A stretch of 64,000 nucleotides of DNA from an uncultured Collinsella sp. (GCA_959020715.1 CAUESV010000011.1:1-64000); one strand, 5' to 3'. Shown: positions 9,156 through 19,645, counted from the first letter of the stretch. Made by a program: numbers and translations. The notes: generated by a model not told the origin, from the letters alone.

Positions 9156-10002
9156 GGTAGCGGGGGCAGTAGCTGATGGCGATGGCGTCGACGCCTACGT
9201 GGGTGGCGATGGTGCAGCCGATGGGGCCGGTGCCGGCGTCTACGTAGTCCTGGCCCGCGAGCGCCTCGTTGGCAAGTTCCTGCTCCTCGGCGGCGCCGGT
9301 CGTGAGCACGCGCACGCTTGAGCCCGGGTGCTCGTCCAAAAACGCGAGGCAATCTGCCATGGTGTTGGCAACGATGCGCTTGGCGCCGCGGCCCTTTTTG
9401 ATTGCCTTGATCTCGCCCGATTTCCACTCCGGCGAAACGGCCAGGCGAATGTTGAGCATCTGCGTGAGCTGGCCGGCGAGCTTGGGCGCGCGGCCGTTCT
9501 TGACCAGGTTCTCGAGCGTGCGCGGAATCAGTAGCAGATGGGCGTCGGGCAGCGTCGCGCGGATCCGCGCCTCGGTCTCGTCTAGGCTGCGGCCGTCCTC
9601 GCGCATGGCGAGCGCGTACTCCACCAGCAGGCCCTCGGCGCCCGAGCCGGTGCGCGAGTCGATGCAGCGCACGTCGAGCTCGTGGGTCTCGGCGACCAGG
9701 CATGCGTTGGAATAGCAGGCGGACCATTCGCTGCACAGCGAGATAAAGATCGCGCTATCGTGGCCGTCAGCACGCACGCGGTCAAAGAGTGCCTTGAACT
9801 CGCCGGCGCTCGGCTGCGAGGTGTGCGGCAGTTGCTCGGAGCCGGCCATGCGCGCGACGTATTCCTCGGCGGTAATCTGCACCTGGTCGAGCAGGTCCTC
9901 GCCCTCGATAATCACATGCAGCGGAATCACGTAAATGCCGAGCTCTTGAGCGCGGGCGGGGGAGATGTCCGACGTGGAGTCGGTTATGATGGCAAAAGAC
10001 AT
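9142..10002 (-). CDS. DegV-family fatty-acid-binding protein
   Basis: DegV (FakB-type) proteins bind a fatty acid and present it to a kinase. This 286-residue protein opens with the hallmark FAIITDSTSDIS, followed by IPLHVIIEGE and the conserved HTSQPSAGEF. A GCTIATHVGVDAIAISY segment closes the fold. The start chosen follows AAAGGTG; a longer frame from 10059 has no ribosome site. A second DegV lies at 47995-48849 and both end in Pro-Ala-Asn. No FakA-like kinase is in the window. Confidence 0.92.
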   Translation of the reverse strand: MSFAIITDSTSDISPARAQELGIYVIPLHVIIEGEDLLDQVQITAEEYVARMAGSEQLPHTSQPSAGEFKALFDRVRADGHDSAIFISLCSEWSACYSNACLVAETHELDVRCIDSRTGSGAEGLLVEYALAMREDGRSLDETEARIRATLPDAHLLLIPRTLENLVKNGRAPKLAGQLTQMLNIRLAVSPEWKSGEIKAIKKGRGAKRIVANTMADCLAFLDEHPGSSVRVLTTGAAEEQELANEALAGQDYVDAGTGPIGCTIATHVGVDAIAISYCPRYQPAN

Positions 10003-10158
10003 AATTGCACCTTTCGTTGGGGCGCTTGCGCGCCGCCTTCTTAGAGCAAAGTGCGACAAGTATAGTGGAGTTGCTCTACATTGCTAGGTTCAATTGTTGA
10101 ATAGTCAACAGTTTGAAGTGACGGTGTGGAAATCATCAACTGGGGAAGAGGGATGCCG

Positions 10159-10821
10159 ATGGCGGCATTGCAGCTATGCGAGCGGCCGGTTGTGCTGTTC
10201 GATTTTGACGGCACGGTGGCCGATACGGGCCGGGCGGTGATGACCTCGACGCGCAAGACGTTGGCCGCGCGCGGGTTTTCGGAGGCGCAGATGGGTGACC
10301 TGCGCCGCATGATCGGGCCGCCCCTGTGGAAGAGCTTTCACGACTTTTATGGCTTCTCCCGCGAGGAGTCGCTTGTGGTGGCTGACGAGTATCGTGCCTT
10401 TTTTGATGAGCTGGGACCTGAAGAGTATCCCGTGTTCGACGGAATCCCCGAGCTGCTCGATGGCCTTGCCGCGCAGGGGCATCGCATGGCGGTCGCGACG
10501 TCTCGCATGGAGGCGAAGTGCATCGATATGGTGCATGAGCTGGGGATTTGCCAGTTTGAGGCCGTGGTCGGCATGAATCCGCCGCAGGGGCGCGAGACCA
10601 AGGCGGATTCGGTCCGCGATGCCCTGGCGGCCCTGGGTGCGACCGCGGACGAGGCCGTGATGATCGGCGATCGCTTCAACGATGTGGAGGGCGCACACAC
10701 AATGGGCGTGCCGTGCATTGGTATCTATTCGGGCGCGGCGGCGCCGGGCGAGCACGAGGCGGCGGGTGCCGATGCAGTGGTGCACTCGGTGGCCGAGCTT
10801 GCTAAACTTTTCGCTATCTAA
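10159..10821 (+). CDS. HAD-superfamily phosphatase (phosphoglycolate phosphatase-like)
   Basis: A 220-residue HAD hydrolase with motif I VLFDFDGTVADT, a helical cap (residues ~20-90), motif II ATSRME and motif IV GDRFNDVEGA. The layout is that of Gph/PpaX-like phosphatases, which act on small phosphate esters. GAAGAGG is well spaced only to the ATG used here; in-frame ATGs at 10126 and 10153 are alternatives. The Sapep dipeptidase gene follows 55 nt downstream in the same direction and may be co-transcribed. The substrate is unknown. Confidence 0.85.
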   Translation: MAALQLCERPVVLFDFDGTVADTGRAVMTSTRKTLAARGFSEAQMGDLRRMIGPPLWKSFHDFYGFSREESLVVADEYRAFFDELGPEEYPVFDGIPELLDGLAAQGHRMAVATSRMEAKCIDMVHELGICQFEAVVGMNPPQGRETKADSVRDALAALGATADEAVMIGDRFNDVEGAHTMGVPCIGIYSGAAAPGEHEAAGADAVVHSVAELAKLFAI

Positions 10822-10876
10822 TAGACGTAATGTGAGGGACGGGCGTACCCGTCGCTCATTGGTAAGGAGGTCGTCC

Positions 10877-12313
10877 ATGAATCAGGTGGAGCAGAGCGTT
10901 ACCGAGTATGTCGACGAGGTCTGGGAGGATGTCGTCGCCGATATCGAGCAGTTGGTGAGTTATCCGTCCGTGGCAGTTTCTGCCGATGCGGAGCCCGGCG
11001 CGCCGTTTGGCCGCCCGGTCCGTGATGCGCTCGATTGCGCGCTCGGTATCGCGCAAAAGCTCGGCTACCAGACGAGCGATGACGAGGGCTATGTGGGAAT
11101 CGCCGATATCCCGGGCCGCGGCGACAAACAGCTCGCGACTATCTGCCACGTGGACGTGGTTCCCGCCGGCCCCGGCTGGAACACCGACCCGTTTGCGATG
11201 GAGCGTCGCGAGGGCTGGCTGCTCGGCCGCGGCGTGATCGACGACAAGGGTCCGGCCGTGCTGTCGCTCTACGCCGGCGCCTACCTGCTCAAGCACGGCA
11301 TTGTGCCGCGCTATACCTTCCGCGCGCTGCTGGGCTGCGATGAGGAAGTGGGCATGTCCGACGTTCACCATTATCTGGAAAATCACGCAGACCCCGACTT
11401 TTTGTTTACGCCCGATGCCGAGTTCCCGGTCTGCAATGCCGAGAAGGGCCAGTTTGGGGCGACGTTCGTGAGCCCCAAGATCGACGGCGGGCGCATCGTG
11501 TCGTGGAGCGGCTCCGAGGCGAGCAATGCCATTCCGTCGCAGTCCATCTGCGAGCTTGCGATTGCCGCCGATGAGTTGCCGGCGCCGGTCGAGAACGCCG
11601 ATCGTCTGGAGATCACGGCGCTTGATAATGGCCATGCGCAGATTTTCGCCCACGGTATCGGTGGCCATGCTTCGATGCCCGAGGGAACGATCAATGCCGT
11701 CGGCCTGATCGTGTCGTATCTGCGCGAGGCCGAGGACGCGTTTGGTGCACGCGACGAGCGCCTGCTGACGCCTGCCGAGCATGAGTTCGTCAAGTTCCTG
11801 GCCTTTGTGTATGCGGATGCCTATGGCCGCGGCCTAGGTATCGATGCGACGAGTCCGGCGTTTGGCCCGCTTACCTGCAACGCTGGAGTCATCCGCGTGG
11901 CGGATGGCCATATTGAGCAGGTCATCGACGTGCGCTTCCCCGACAGTACGAGTGCCGATACCATCCGCGAGCAGCTCGACCCGCTCGTGGGCCGTTTTGG
12001 CGTGACGTGCCAGCTGGGTCGCGCGAAGGTGCCGTTCTCGGTGTCTGCCGACGATCCGGCCGTGAAGGCGCTTATCGATACCTATAACGAGTTCACCGGC
12101 AAGCATGCTGAGCCCTTTGCCATGGGCGGCGGCACGTACGCGCGCAACTTTGCCCGCGCCGTCTCGTTTGGCCCCGAAGAGACCGGCCTGGAGCTGCCCG
12201 CGTGGGGCGGCCAGATGCACGGCCCCAATGAGTGCGCCAACGAGGAACAGCTTAAACAGGCGCTCAAGATCTATATTGTTGCGATCCTCCGTTTGAATGA
12301 ATTAGAGCTTTAA
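10877..12313 (+). CDS. Sapep/PepV-type M20 dipeptidase
   Basis: A 478-residue metal-dependent dipeptidase. Metal ligands and active site are visible: ICHVDVVPAG (first His), GRGVIDDKGP (bridging Asp), GCDEEVGM (catalytic Glu and ligand) and PDAEFP. A long lid domain separates the halves, and MGGGTYARNF near the C-terminus carries the Sapep signature. The start follows a strong TAAGGAGG site. It hydrolyses dipeptides in the cytosol, fitting peptide-based nutrition in the gut. It lies directly after the HAD gene. Confidence 0.92.
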   Translation: MNQVEQSVTEYVDEVWEDVVADIEQLVSYPSVAVSADAEPGAPFGRPVRDALDCALGIAQKLGYQTSDDEGYVGIADIPGRGDKQLATICHVDVVPAGPGWNTDPFAMERREGWLLGRGVIDDKGPAVLSLYAGAYLLKHGIVPRYTFRALLGCDEEVGMSDVHHYLENHADPDFLFTPDAEFPVCNAEKGQFGATFVSPKIDGGRIVSWSGSEASNAIPSQSICELAIAADELPAPVENADRLEITALDNGHAQIFAHGIGGHASMPEGTINAVGLIVSYLREAEDAFGARDERLLTPAEHEFVKFLAFVYADAYGRGLGIDATSPAFGPLTCNAGVIRVADGHIEQVIDVRFPDSTSADTIREQLDPLVGRFGVTCQLGRAKVPFSVSADDPAVKALIDTYNEFTGKHAEPFAMGGGTYARNFARAVSFGPEETGLELPAWGGQMHGPNECANEEQLKQALKIYIVAILRLNELEL

Positions 12314-12334
12314 GGTCTCGCGGTTTCCCAATCT

Positions 12335-12403
12335 AAGTTGCGGTGGAATAGTTCCTAGAATGGGCCATTTGATGGCCAAGCAGGAACTATTTCACCGCAA
12401 CTT
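12335..12403 (+). terminator. S3 palindrome acting as terminator after the dipeptidase gene
   Basis: The 22-bp arms (12335-12356, 12382-12403) match at all but one position, where a G-T pair is possible. They are followed by TGTTTTTATT. The stem word AAGTTGCGGTG(A/G)AATAG recurs at 39575 and 57241. Confidence 0.8.
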
Positions 12404-12564
12404 TGTTTTTATTGGTGTAAAAGGTGCGCCATGTTCGGCGCTGGATTGTTATCCGTTTGTAAAGGCTGGACAGAGCTTGCGGTAAGGGTCTATCAGATGC
12501 CCGTAAAAAACCGCAGTTGGCGCGGGCACTGCCCGATCGAGGCCGTATCTTTCCAAACAGCAAA

Positions 12565-12581
12565 GCGGGCAGGGTGCCCGC
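12565..12581 (+). other. Small hairpin in the pstS leader
   Basis: GCGGGC and GCCCGC form a 6-bp stem 25 nt before the pstS start, just upstream of the ribosome site. The ~200-bp leader shows no obvious PHO-box direct repeats by eye. Confidence 0.35.
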
Positions 12582-12606
12582 GATTCGCATGTATGAAAGG
12601 AAGATC

Positions 12607-13545
12607 ATGCTCGATCAGGCTTATTCTCGTCGTCAGTTCCTCGGCCTTGCTGGTGGTCTTGCCAGCATCGTCGGTCTCGGTCTCGTTGGCTGCGGCGGCG
12701 CAGGCGCATCCGACGCCGCCGACAAGGGTAGCGCCGCTGCTGCCGAGTCCGTCTCCGGCGAGGTGACCTACGACGGTGCCTCCTCGTTCCAGGCTCTCGT
12801 CGAGGCCGCTGCCGAGAAGTTCATGGATGCCAACCCCGACGTCTCCGTCTCCGGCTCGGGCAACGGTTCGGGCAAAGGTCTGACCGCTGTTGCCGCCGGC
12901 ACCGTCACCATCGGTAACTCCGACGTCTTCGCCGAGACCAAGCTCGAGGCCGACCAGGTCAAGAACCTCGTCGACCACGAGGTCGCCGTCGTGGGCATGG
13001 GTCCCGTCGTCTCTAAGAACGTGAAGGTCGACGACCTGTCCCTCGAGCAGCTCAAGGGCATCTTCTCCGGCCAGATCACCAACTGGAAGGAGGTCGGCGG
13101 CGACGACGCCAAGATTGTCGTTCTCAACCGCAAGGCCGGTTCCGGTACCCGCGCCACCTTCGAGGCTGCCGTCTTTGGCGACGAGGCAGTCGACTTTAAG
13201 GGCGACGCCGAGCTCGACAAGTCCGGCGACGTCCAGACTCAGATGGGCAGCACCGATAACGCCATCTCCTACCTCGACTTCTCGCACTTCGATGACTCCA
13301 AGTTCAACGCCATCAAGGTCGAGGGCGTCGAGCCCAAGAGCGCAAACGTCACCGACGACTCCTTCAAGATCTGGGCTACCGAGCACATGTACTGCTCCAA
13401 GGACGCCGACGAGGCCACCACGGCCTTCCTGGAGTTCATGCTTTCCGACGACGTCCAGGGCAAGCTCGTCGAGGAGCAGGGCTTTATCCCCGTCTCTGCC
13501 ATGAAGGTCGTCAAGGACGCCAGCGGCAAGGTCTCCGCTAAATAA
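12607..13545 (+). CDS. pstS: Phosphate ABC transporter, substrate-binding lipoprotein
   Basis: A 312-residue extracytoplasmic phosphate receptor. The N-terminus has SRRQFLG, a Tat-like twin-arginine motif, then a hydrophobic stretch and a lipobox ending LVGCGG, so it is lipid-anchored. SGSGNGSGKGL and RKAGSGTRATFE are the phosphate-binding loops of PstS. A GAAAGGAAG site precedes the ATG. It is the first gene of a tight pstSCAB operon. The Tat-plus-lipobox signal is a mild oddity; the Arg pair may instead be part of an ordinary Sec lipoprotein signal. Confidence 0.95.
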   Translation: MLDQAYSRRQFLGLAGGLASIVGLGLVGCGGAGASDAADKGSAAAAESVSGEVTYDGASSFQALVEAAAEKFMDANPDVSVSGSGNGSGKGLTAVAAGTVTIGNSDVFAETKLEADQVKNLVDHEVAVVGMGPVVSKNVKVDDLSLEQLKGIFSGQITNWKEVGGDDAKIVVLNRKAGSGTRATFEAAVFGDEAVDFKGDAELDKSGDVQTQMGSTDNAISYLDFSHFDDSKFNAIKVEGVEPKSANVTDDSFKIWATEHMYCSKDADEATTAFLEFMLSDDVQGKLVEEQGFIPVSAMKVVKDASGKVSAK

Positions 13546-13570
13546 GTAATCGCCCCCGGAAAGGTTTGCA

Positions 13571-14479
13571 ATGGCAAAACAGCTGCCAAAGCGCGACCTT
13601 GAGAACGTGGGCCTGGGCGTCACGGGCGCGTGCGTAGCGCTCGTGACGCTTGTCGTTGCCGCGCTCATCTTTATGGTCACCCAAAAGGGCCTATCGGCTT
13701 TTTTCAAGGACGGCGTTTCGGTCGTCGAGTTCTTTATCGGCACCAAGTGGGACCTGGCCAACACGGCCAAAAACGGCCTGCCCTACACCGGCGCCCTGCC
13801 CCTGATCGTCACCTCGTTTGCGGTCATGGTGCTCTCCACGCTTATCGCGCTGCCCATCGCTATCGGCTCTGCCATCTTTGCGGTTGAGATCCAGCCTAAG
13901 TTTGGTTCCAAGGTCTTTCAGCCGCTTATTGAGCTTTTGACTGGTATTCCTTCGGTCGTCTTTGGCCTGATCGGTTTTCACGTGGTCGTCGGCCTTATGA
14001 AGAGCGGTTTCCATGTGAGCACGGGTCTGGGCATCTTGCCCGGCGCCATCGTGCTGGCCGTCATGATCCTGCCGACCATGACCACGCTTTCGGTCGACGG
14101 CTTGCGTGCCGTGCCCGACAGCTACCGCCAGGGTTCGCTCGCGCTGGGCTACACCCGCTGGCAGACCATCTGGCACGTGGTGCTCAAGTCCGCCATGCCG
14201 TCGCTCATGACCGCGGTCATCCTCGGCATGACGCGCGCCTTTGGCGAGACGCTCGCCGTGCGCATGGTTATTGGCGGCATCGAGGCCATGCCGACGTCGC
14301 TGCTGTCGCCGGCTTCGACCATCACCACCACGCTCACCACGTCCATGGCGGTCTATGCCGAGGGCTCGGCCCAGGACGATGTTCTGTGGGCACTCGGTCT
14401 GCTGCTGATGGGCATGAGCCTCATCTTCATCCTGATCATCCACCTTATCGGCCACAAGGGGGCGAAGGCTCATGGCTAG
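13571..14479 (+). CDS. pstC: Phosphate ABC transporter permease PstC
   Basis: A 302-residue inner-membrane permease with about six transmembrane helices. Segment GIPSVVFGLIGF and the cytoplasmic EAA-type loop SYRQGSLALGYTRWQTIW are diagnostic of phosphate permeases. It begins 26 nt after pstS with a GGAAAGG site and overlaps pstA by 8 nt, so translation is coupled. Confidence 0.95.
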   Translation: MAKQLPKRDLENVGLGVTGACVALVTLVVAALIFMVTQKGLSAFFKDGVSVVEFFIGTKWDLANTAKNGLPYTGALPLIVTSFAVMVLSTLIALPIAIGSAIFAVEIQPKFGSKVFQPLIELLTGIPSVVFGLIGFHVVVGLMKSGFHVSTGLGILPGAIVLAVMILPTMTTLSVDGLRAVPDSYRQGSLALGYTRWQTIWHVVLKSAMPSLMTAVILGMTRAFGETLAVRMVIGGIEAMPTSLLSPASTITTTLTTSMAVYAEGSAQDDVLWALGLLLMGMSLIFILIIHLIGHKGAKAHG

Positions 14480-15394
14480 CACGCGCATCCATATCGACGA
14501 GGCGAGACTCGGGCGTGTCCAAAAGCAGGACCGCATCGCCACGGGTGTGCTGACGGCGATTGTCGCCATCGTCATGCTCATCGTCATCTCCATGGTGGCC
14601 TACATCTTGTTCGAGGGCATCTCGACGCTGTTCCAGCCGGGCTTTCTCACGCAGCCCGCGCGCGCCAACGGAACCCAGGGCGGCGTGCTCTACCAGCTGT
14701 TCGACTCGTTCTATCTGCTGCTGATCACCCTGATCATCTCGGTGCCCATCAGCCTAGGCGGAGCGGTCTTCCTGGTTGAGTACGCGCCGAACGGCCCTAT
14801 CCGCGACATCGCCTCTACCGCCATCGAGACCTTGTCCTCGCTGCCTTCCATCGTCGTCGGCATGTTCGGTTTTCTGGTGTTCTCGGTGCAGCTGGGCTGG
14901 AAGTACTCCATCATCTCCGGCGCCATCGCGCTCACCATGTTCAATATCCCCATTCTGGTGCGCGTGATCCAGCAGGCGCTCGAGGACGTGCCGCAGGCCC
15001 AGCGCGATGCGTGCCTGGCCATGGGCCTCACCCGCTGGGAGGCCACGCTGCACATCCTAATCCCCGAGGCCATGCCCGCCATCGTGACCGGCATCGTGCT
15101 TTCGGCCGGCCGTGTGTTTGGCGAGGCCGCAGCACTGCTCTTTACCTCGGGCATGAGCTCGCCGGTGCGTCTGAACTTCTTGAGCTTTAACCTGTCGAGT
15201 CCCACCTGCGCCTGGAACGTGTTCCGCCCCGGCGAGTCGCTCGCCGTGCACATCTACAAGATCTATGGCGAGGGCAGCCCCGAGGCCCAGCAGATCGTTT
15301 GGGGCACCGCGGCGCTGCTGATGATTTGCGTACTGCTGTTTAACGTAGCCGCCCGTATTGTGGGCAAGCAACTGGCAAGGAAGATGACGGCCGA

Positions 15395-15398
<4 letters not shown>
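14472..15398 (+). CDS. pstA: Phosphate ABC transporter permease PstA
   Basis: A 308-residue permease that pairs with PstC to form the channel. About six hydrophobic helices are seen, with SSLPSIVVGMFGF and the EAA loop AQRDACLAMGLTRWEATLHI. It overlaps pstC at its start, and its last four bases overlap the pstB start (ATGA). This is the normal stoichiometric arrangement of a phosphate importer. Confidence 0.95.
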
Positions 15399-16267
<869 letters not shown>

Positions 16268-16322
16268 TCCGGGACATGCTTGAGGCCCGCGGCGGCCACA
16301 GTTGTCGCGGGACTGATTGGAG

Positions 16323-16360
16323 AGGCGGGTCATCTCTTGCGGGAGATGGCCCGCCTTTTT
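16323..16360 (+). terminator. Rho-independent terminator of the pst operon
   Basis: AGGCGGG-T-CATCTC pairs with GAGATG-G-CCCGCCT, then a T-run. It lies 56 nt after pstB. Confidence 0.85.
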
Positions 16361-16430
16361 GTGTCGTGTTCGGCCTGCCTTTTCGCTGCTATCATGGACA
16401 ACGTTGAATTTCTACGAAGGAGCAGGGCAT

Positions 16431-18290
16431 ATGGCGATTCTTTTGGGATGCGATTCCATCAGCCTAGAGTTTCCCACCAAGCATATTTTCGATAGCGTGA
16501 CGCTCGGCGTGGGCGAGGGCGACCGCATTGGTATTGTCGGTAAAAACGGCGACGGCAAGTCGACGCTGCTGAGTGTGCTCGCCGGCACGCTGGAGCCCGA
16601 TGACGGACGCGTGACGCACCGCCGCGGCACCACGATCGGTCTACTCGGCCAAAAGGATCAGCTTGTCGACACCGATACCGTGCATCATGCCGTTGTGGGC
16701 GACACGCCCGAGTATGAGTGGGCGTCGAGTCCGCGTACGCGCCAGATCCTCGCCGGCCTCATTAGCGATGTGCCCTGGGAGGGCATGGTAGGCGAGCTCT
16801 CGGGCGGTCAGCGCCGCCGCGTGGACCTCGCGCGCCTGCTGATCGGCGACTATGACGTGCTCATGCTCGATGAGCCCACCAACCACCTGGACATGCGCAC
16901 CATCAACTGGCTTGCGCGTCACTTAAAGGCCCGCTGGCAGCGCGGCCAGGGCGCCATGCTCGTGGTCACGCACGACCGCTGGTTCTTGGACGAGGTCTGC
17001 ACCAGCATGTGGGAGGTCCACGACGGCCAGGTCGATCCCTTCGAGGGCGGCTACTCGGCATATATCCTGCAGCGCGTGGAGCGCGACCGCATGGCCGCCG
17101 TTACCGAAGAGCGCCGTCGCAATATGGCGCGCAAGGAGCTCGCGTGGCTGAGCCGCGGCGCCCAGGCGCGTTCCACCAAGCCCAAGTTTCGCGTTGAGGC
17201 TGCTCGCGAGCTGATCGCCGACGTGCCGCCCGTACGTGACGAGCTGGAGCTCAAGCGCCTGGCCGTGAGCCGCCTGGGCAAGCAGGTTATCGATGTGGTC
17301 GACGTGGACGCCGGCTATGCGGATACCGATGGCGCGCCCAAGCAGGTGCTCTCTGACGTGACCTGGCTCATTGGTGCGGGCGACCGCTATGGTCTTTTGG
17401 GTGAGAACGGTGCCGGCAAGTCCACACTGCTCGACGTGATCCAGGGCAAGATTGAACCCACGCGCGGCCGCGTGAAGATTGGCCAGACAGTGCGCTTTGG
17501 CGTGCTGTCGCAGCAGCTCGAGGAGCTTGAGCCCTTTATGGGCGACACGATCCGCGAGGTGCTCAGCAATTATAAGAAGTATTACGTCATCGACGGCAAG
17601 GAGACCTCGCCCGAGAAGCTCTGCGAGCGTCTTGGCTTTACGACGCAGCAGCTCTGGAGCCGCATCGGCGATCTTTCGGGCGGCCAGCGCCGTCGCCTGT
17701 CGCTGCTGCTGACGATTCTGGACGAGCCCAACGTGCTTATCCTGGACGAGCCCGGCAACGACCTGGATACCGACATGCTGGCGATTGTCGAGGACCTGCT
17801 CGACGGCTGGCCCGGCACGCTGATCCTGGTTACGCACGACCGTTTCCTCATGGAGCGCGTGACCGACCAGCAGTGGGCACTGCTCGATGGCCATCTGACG
17901 CATATGCCCGGCGGTGTCGATCAGTACCTGCGCCTGTGCAACGCCACGGCCGAGGGCGAGCCCGTGGGCGCGCCGAGCGCTAAGACCGGCACGTTCGACA
18001 CCGGTGCCGCAGCGGTTGCAGCCGAAAAGCCCAAGACGAGCGGGCAGCCCAACGGACTGTCAAACGCCGAGCGTCAGAAGCTCCGCCGCGAGGTGAGCTC
18101 GCTCGAGCGCAAGATGGAGACGCAGCGCGCCCGCGTGGAGGAGGCCGAGGCCGTCATGGCCCAGGTCGATCCCACCAACTACACGGCGCTCGGCGAGCAG
18201 CAGGCAAAGATCGACGAGGCTCACGCCGCCATGGACGAGCTGGAGATGGCGTGGCTCGAGGCGAGCGAAAAGCTCGAGGGCGAGGAGTAA
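16431..18290 (+). CDS. ABC-F family ATPase (Uup-like)
   Basis: A 619-residue soluble protein with two ABC domains and no membrane segment. ABC-F proteins act on ribosomes, or in Uup's case on DNA or ribosome homeostasis. Domain 1 has GKNGDGKST, LSGGQRRR and LDEPTNHLD; domain 2 has GENGAGKST, LSGGQRRR and LDEPGNDLD, where Gly replaces the usual Thr. The C-terminal ~65 residues (LRREVSSLERKMETQRARVE) form a coiled coil, as in Uup. The start follows GAAGGAGC; a frame from 16317 would cross the terminator. A TATCAT -10 lies at about 16390. The Cof gene follows 6 nt later. Confidence 0.92.
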   Translation: MAILLGCDSISLEFPTKHIFDSVTLGVGEGDRIGIVGKNGDGKSTLLSVLAGTLEPDDGRVTHRRGTTIGLLGQKDQLVDTDTVHHAVVGDTPEYEWASSPRTRQILAGLISDVPWEGMVGELSGGQRRRVDLARLLIGDYDVLMLDEPTNHLDMRTINWLARHLKARWQRGQGAMLVVTHDRWFLDEVCTSMWEVHDGQVDPFEGGYSAYILQRVERDRMAAVTEERRRNMARKELAWLSRGAQARSTKPKFRVEAARELIADVPPVRDELELKRLAVSRLGKQVIDVVDVDAGYADTDGAPKQVLSDVTWLIGAGDRYGLLGENGAGKSTLLDVIQGKIEPTRGRVKIGQTVRFGVLSQQLEELEPFMGDTIREVLSNYKKYYVIDGKETSPEKLCERLGFTTQQLWSRIGDLSGGQRRRLSLLLTILDEPNVLILDEPGNDLDTDMLAIVEDLLDGWPGTLILVTHDRFLMERVTDQQWALLDGHLTHMPGGVDQYLRLCNATAEGEPVGAPSAKTGTFDTGAAAVAAEKPKTSGQPNGLSNAERQKLRREVSSLERKMETQRARVEEAEAVMAQVDPTNYTALGEQQAKIDEAHAAMDELEMAWLEASEKLEGEE

Positions 18291-18296
18291 GCGAGG

Positions 18297-19067
18297 ATGA
18301 TCAAAGCCGCGTTTTTCGATATCGACGGCACGCTGCTGAGCTTTAAGACCCACCGGATTCCGGCGTCGGCGCAGCAGGTGCTCGGCAGCTTTCACGAGCG
18401 GGGGATCGCGTGCGTGATCGCCACGGGCCGTCCGACCTACCAGATGCCGGATTGGCTGCTCGATCTTGGTTGGGATGCGTACATTACGCTTTCGGGCCAG
18501 CACTGTTTTGATGCCAAGGGCGTCTACCGCAGCTGCCCGATTGATCCGGACGACGTTGCGGTGATTGTGGACCAGGTGGCGCAGGGGTGCTACGACTCGC
18601 TGTGCATGCAGGGCGAGAATTCGTTTGTGAACCGCCTGTCCGAGCGCGTGGTGACGGCCGGCAGCAACGCGGGAATCGTCTACCACGAGGAGGCGTTTGA
18701 GCACGCCTTTGACGCGCCGGTCTACCAGTTTTGCGCCTTTGTGGACCCTGACGACGAGCATATCGTGACCGATGCCGTGTCGCATTCGCTCACCACGCGC
18801 TGGTGCGACCTGTTCTGTGACATTATTCCCGCTAACGGCGGCAAGGACCTGGGCGTGGCGGCGACGCTGGAGCGCCTGGGCATCGACGCGAGCGAGGCGA
18901 TTGCCTTTGGCGACGGCGAGAACGACCTGTCAATGTTCTCGGCCGTGGGCACAAGCGTGGCCATGGGTAATGCGCAGGATACCGTGAAGGCCGCGGCGAC
19001 CTACGTGACGACCGCCGTGGATGACGACGGCATCTACAACGCTGCGAAGCACTTTGGGCTGATGTAA
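18297..19067 (+). CDS. Cof-type HAD phosphatase
   Basis: A 256-residue HAD IIB (Cof) hydrolase, typically a sugar-phosphate or pyridoxal-phosphate phosphatase. Motif I is FFDIDGTLLS, motif II ATGRPTYQ, motif III Lys lies in NGGKDLGVAATLE, and motif IV is FGDGENDLSMF. The C2 cap spans residues ~80-185. It shares a transcript with the ABC-F gene; its ribosome site GCGAGG overlaps that gene's end. The substrate cannot be told from sequence. Confidence 0.9.
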   Translation: MIKAAFFDIDGTLLSFKTHRIPASAQQVLGSFHERGIACVIATGRPTYQMPDWLLDLGWDAYITLSGQHCFDAKGVYRSCPIDPDDVAVIVDQVAQGCYDSLCMQGENSFVNRLSERVVTAGSNAGIVYHEEAFEHAFDAPVYQFCAFVDPDDEHIVTDAVSHSLTTRWCDLFCDIIPANGGKDLGVAATLERLGIDASEAIAFGDGENDLSMFSAVGTSVAMGNAQDTVKAAATYVTTAVDDDGIYNAAKHFGLM

Positions 19068-19090
19068 CTGCGGGTCGGCACCCGGCACCT

Positions 19091-19120
19091 GGGGACACTC
19101 CTTACGGGGCGTCCCCATTT
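19091..19120 (+). terminator. GGGGAC hairpin terminator after the Cof gene
   Basis: GGGGAC and GTCCCC pair over a 14-nt loop, followed by ATTTTGTTTT. The upstream GGCAC and the GGGGACACTCC words link it to the S6 palindrome family. Confidence 0.65.
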
Positions 19121-19147
19121 TGTTTTCGTCCCGCACGTTTTGTGAAA

Positions 19148-19230
19148 CATGGCTAACTTTTAGGCAAAGTAGTAAGACATGGGCAACTTTTGCGGTAAAG
19201 TTAGCCTTTGGAAAGTATCCAAAGGCTAAC
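19148..19230 (+). promoter_or_regulatory. Operator region of the DtxR/MntR-type regulator
   Basis: Perfect 13-bp arms at 19200-19212 and 19218-19230 (GTTAGCCTTTGGA and its complement) lie 25 nt before the gene. Two direct repeats, CATGGCTAACTTTTAGG (19148) and CATGGGCAACTTTTG (19178), are spaced 30 bp. The GTTAGCC/GGCTAAC half-sites resemble DtxR-family boxes, suggesting metal-dependent autoregulation. CATGGGCAACTATTGG also occurs before the metal transporter gene at 25813. Confidence 0.6.
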
Positions 19231-19255
19231 TAGAAGCCATCGCGAAAGGCGGCCC

Positions 19256-19645
19256 ATGGCCCTACGTGAATCCGGAGAAGACTATCTCGAATCGATCTAC
19301 GTTCTGTCGGAACGTCAGGGCATCGTGCGCTCGATTGACGTTGCGGAGTACCTCGGCGTAACTAAGGCGAGCGTTTCCAAGGCCATGGTGACGTTGGAGA
19401 GCAACGGCTATGTCGAAATGGGCAAACGAGATGTTCATCTGACAAAGCGGGGGCTGGAGGTCGCTCGTCAAATGTGGGAGCGTCACTGCTTTTTCGTGGG
19501 GCTGCTAGAGGACGCGGGTGTTTCGGCTGAGGTCGCGTCGCAAGAGGGCTGCCACATGGAGCACTGCCTGAGCGAGGAAAGCTTTGAGAAGCTACGGGCG
19601 ATGTTGGGCCGGGAAGATGTAGCGAGTCCAACAACAGAAGCCTAA
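19256..19645 (+). CDS. DtxR/MntR-family metal-dependent transcriptional regulator
   Basis: A 129-residue repressor with an N-terminal winged helix (SGEDYLESIYVL, SIDVAEYLGVTKASVSKAM, GYVEM) and a helical dimerisation domain. EGCHMEHCLSEES carries the Cys, Glu and His positions used for metal binding in this family. There is no SH3-like third domain, so it resembles manganese-type MntR in length rather than iron-type DtxR. Start chosen after AAAGGCGG; an upstream ATG at 19208 lies inside the operator. It likely represses its own gene and perhaps the transporter at 25915. Confidence 0.9.
   Translation: MALRESGEDYLESIYVLSERQGIVRSIDVAEYLGVTKASVSKAMVTLESNGYVEMGKRDVHLTKRGLEVARQMWERHCFFVGLLEDAGVSAEVASQEGCHMEHCLSEESFEKLRAMLGREDVASPTTEA

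Noticed and set aside
12493..13770. A 425-codon open frame on the minus strand over pstS
   Set aside because: It mirrors the GC-rich codon pattern of pstS/pstC; pstS has a lipobox and family motifs, the opposite frame has none.
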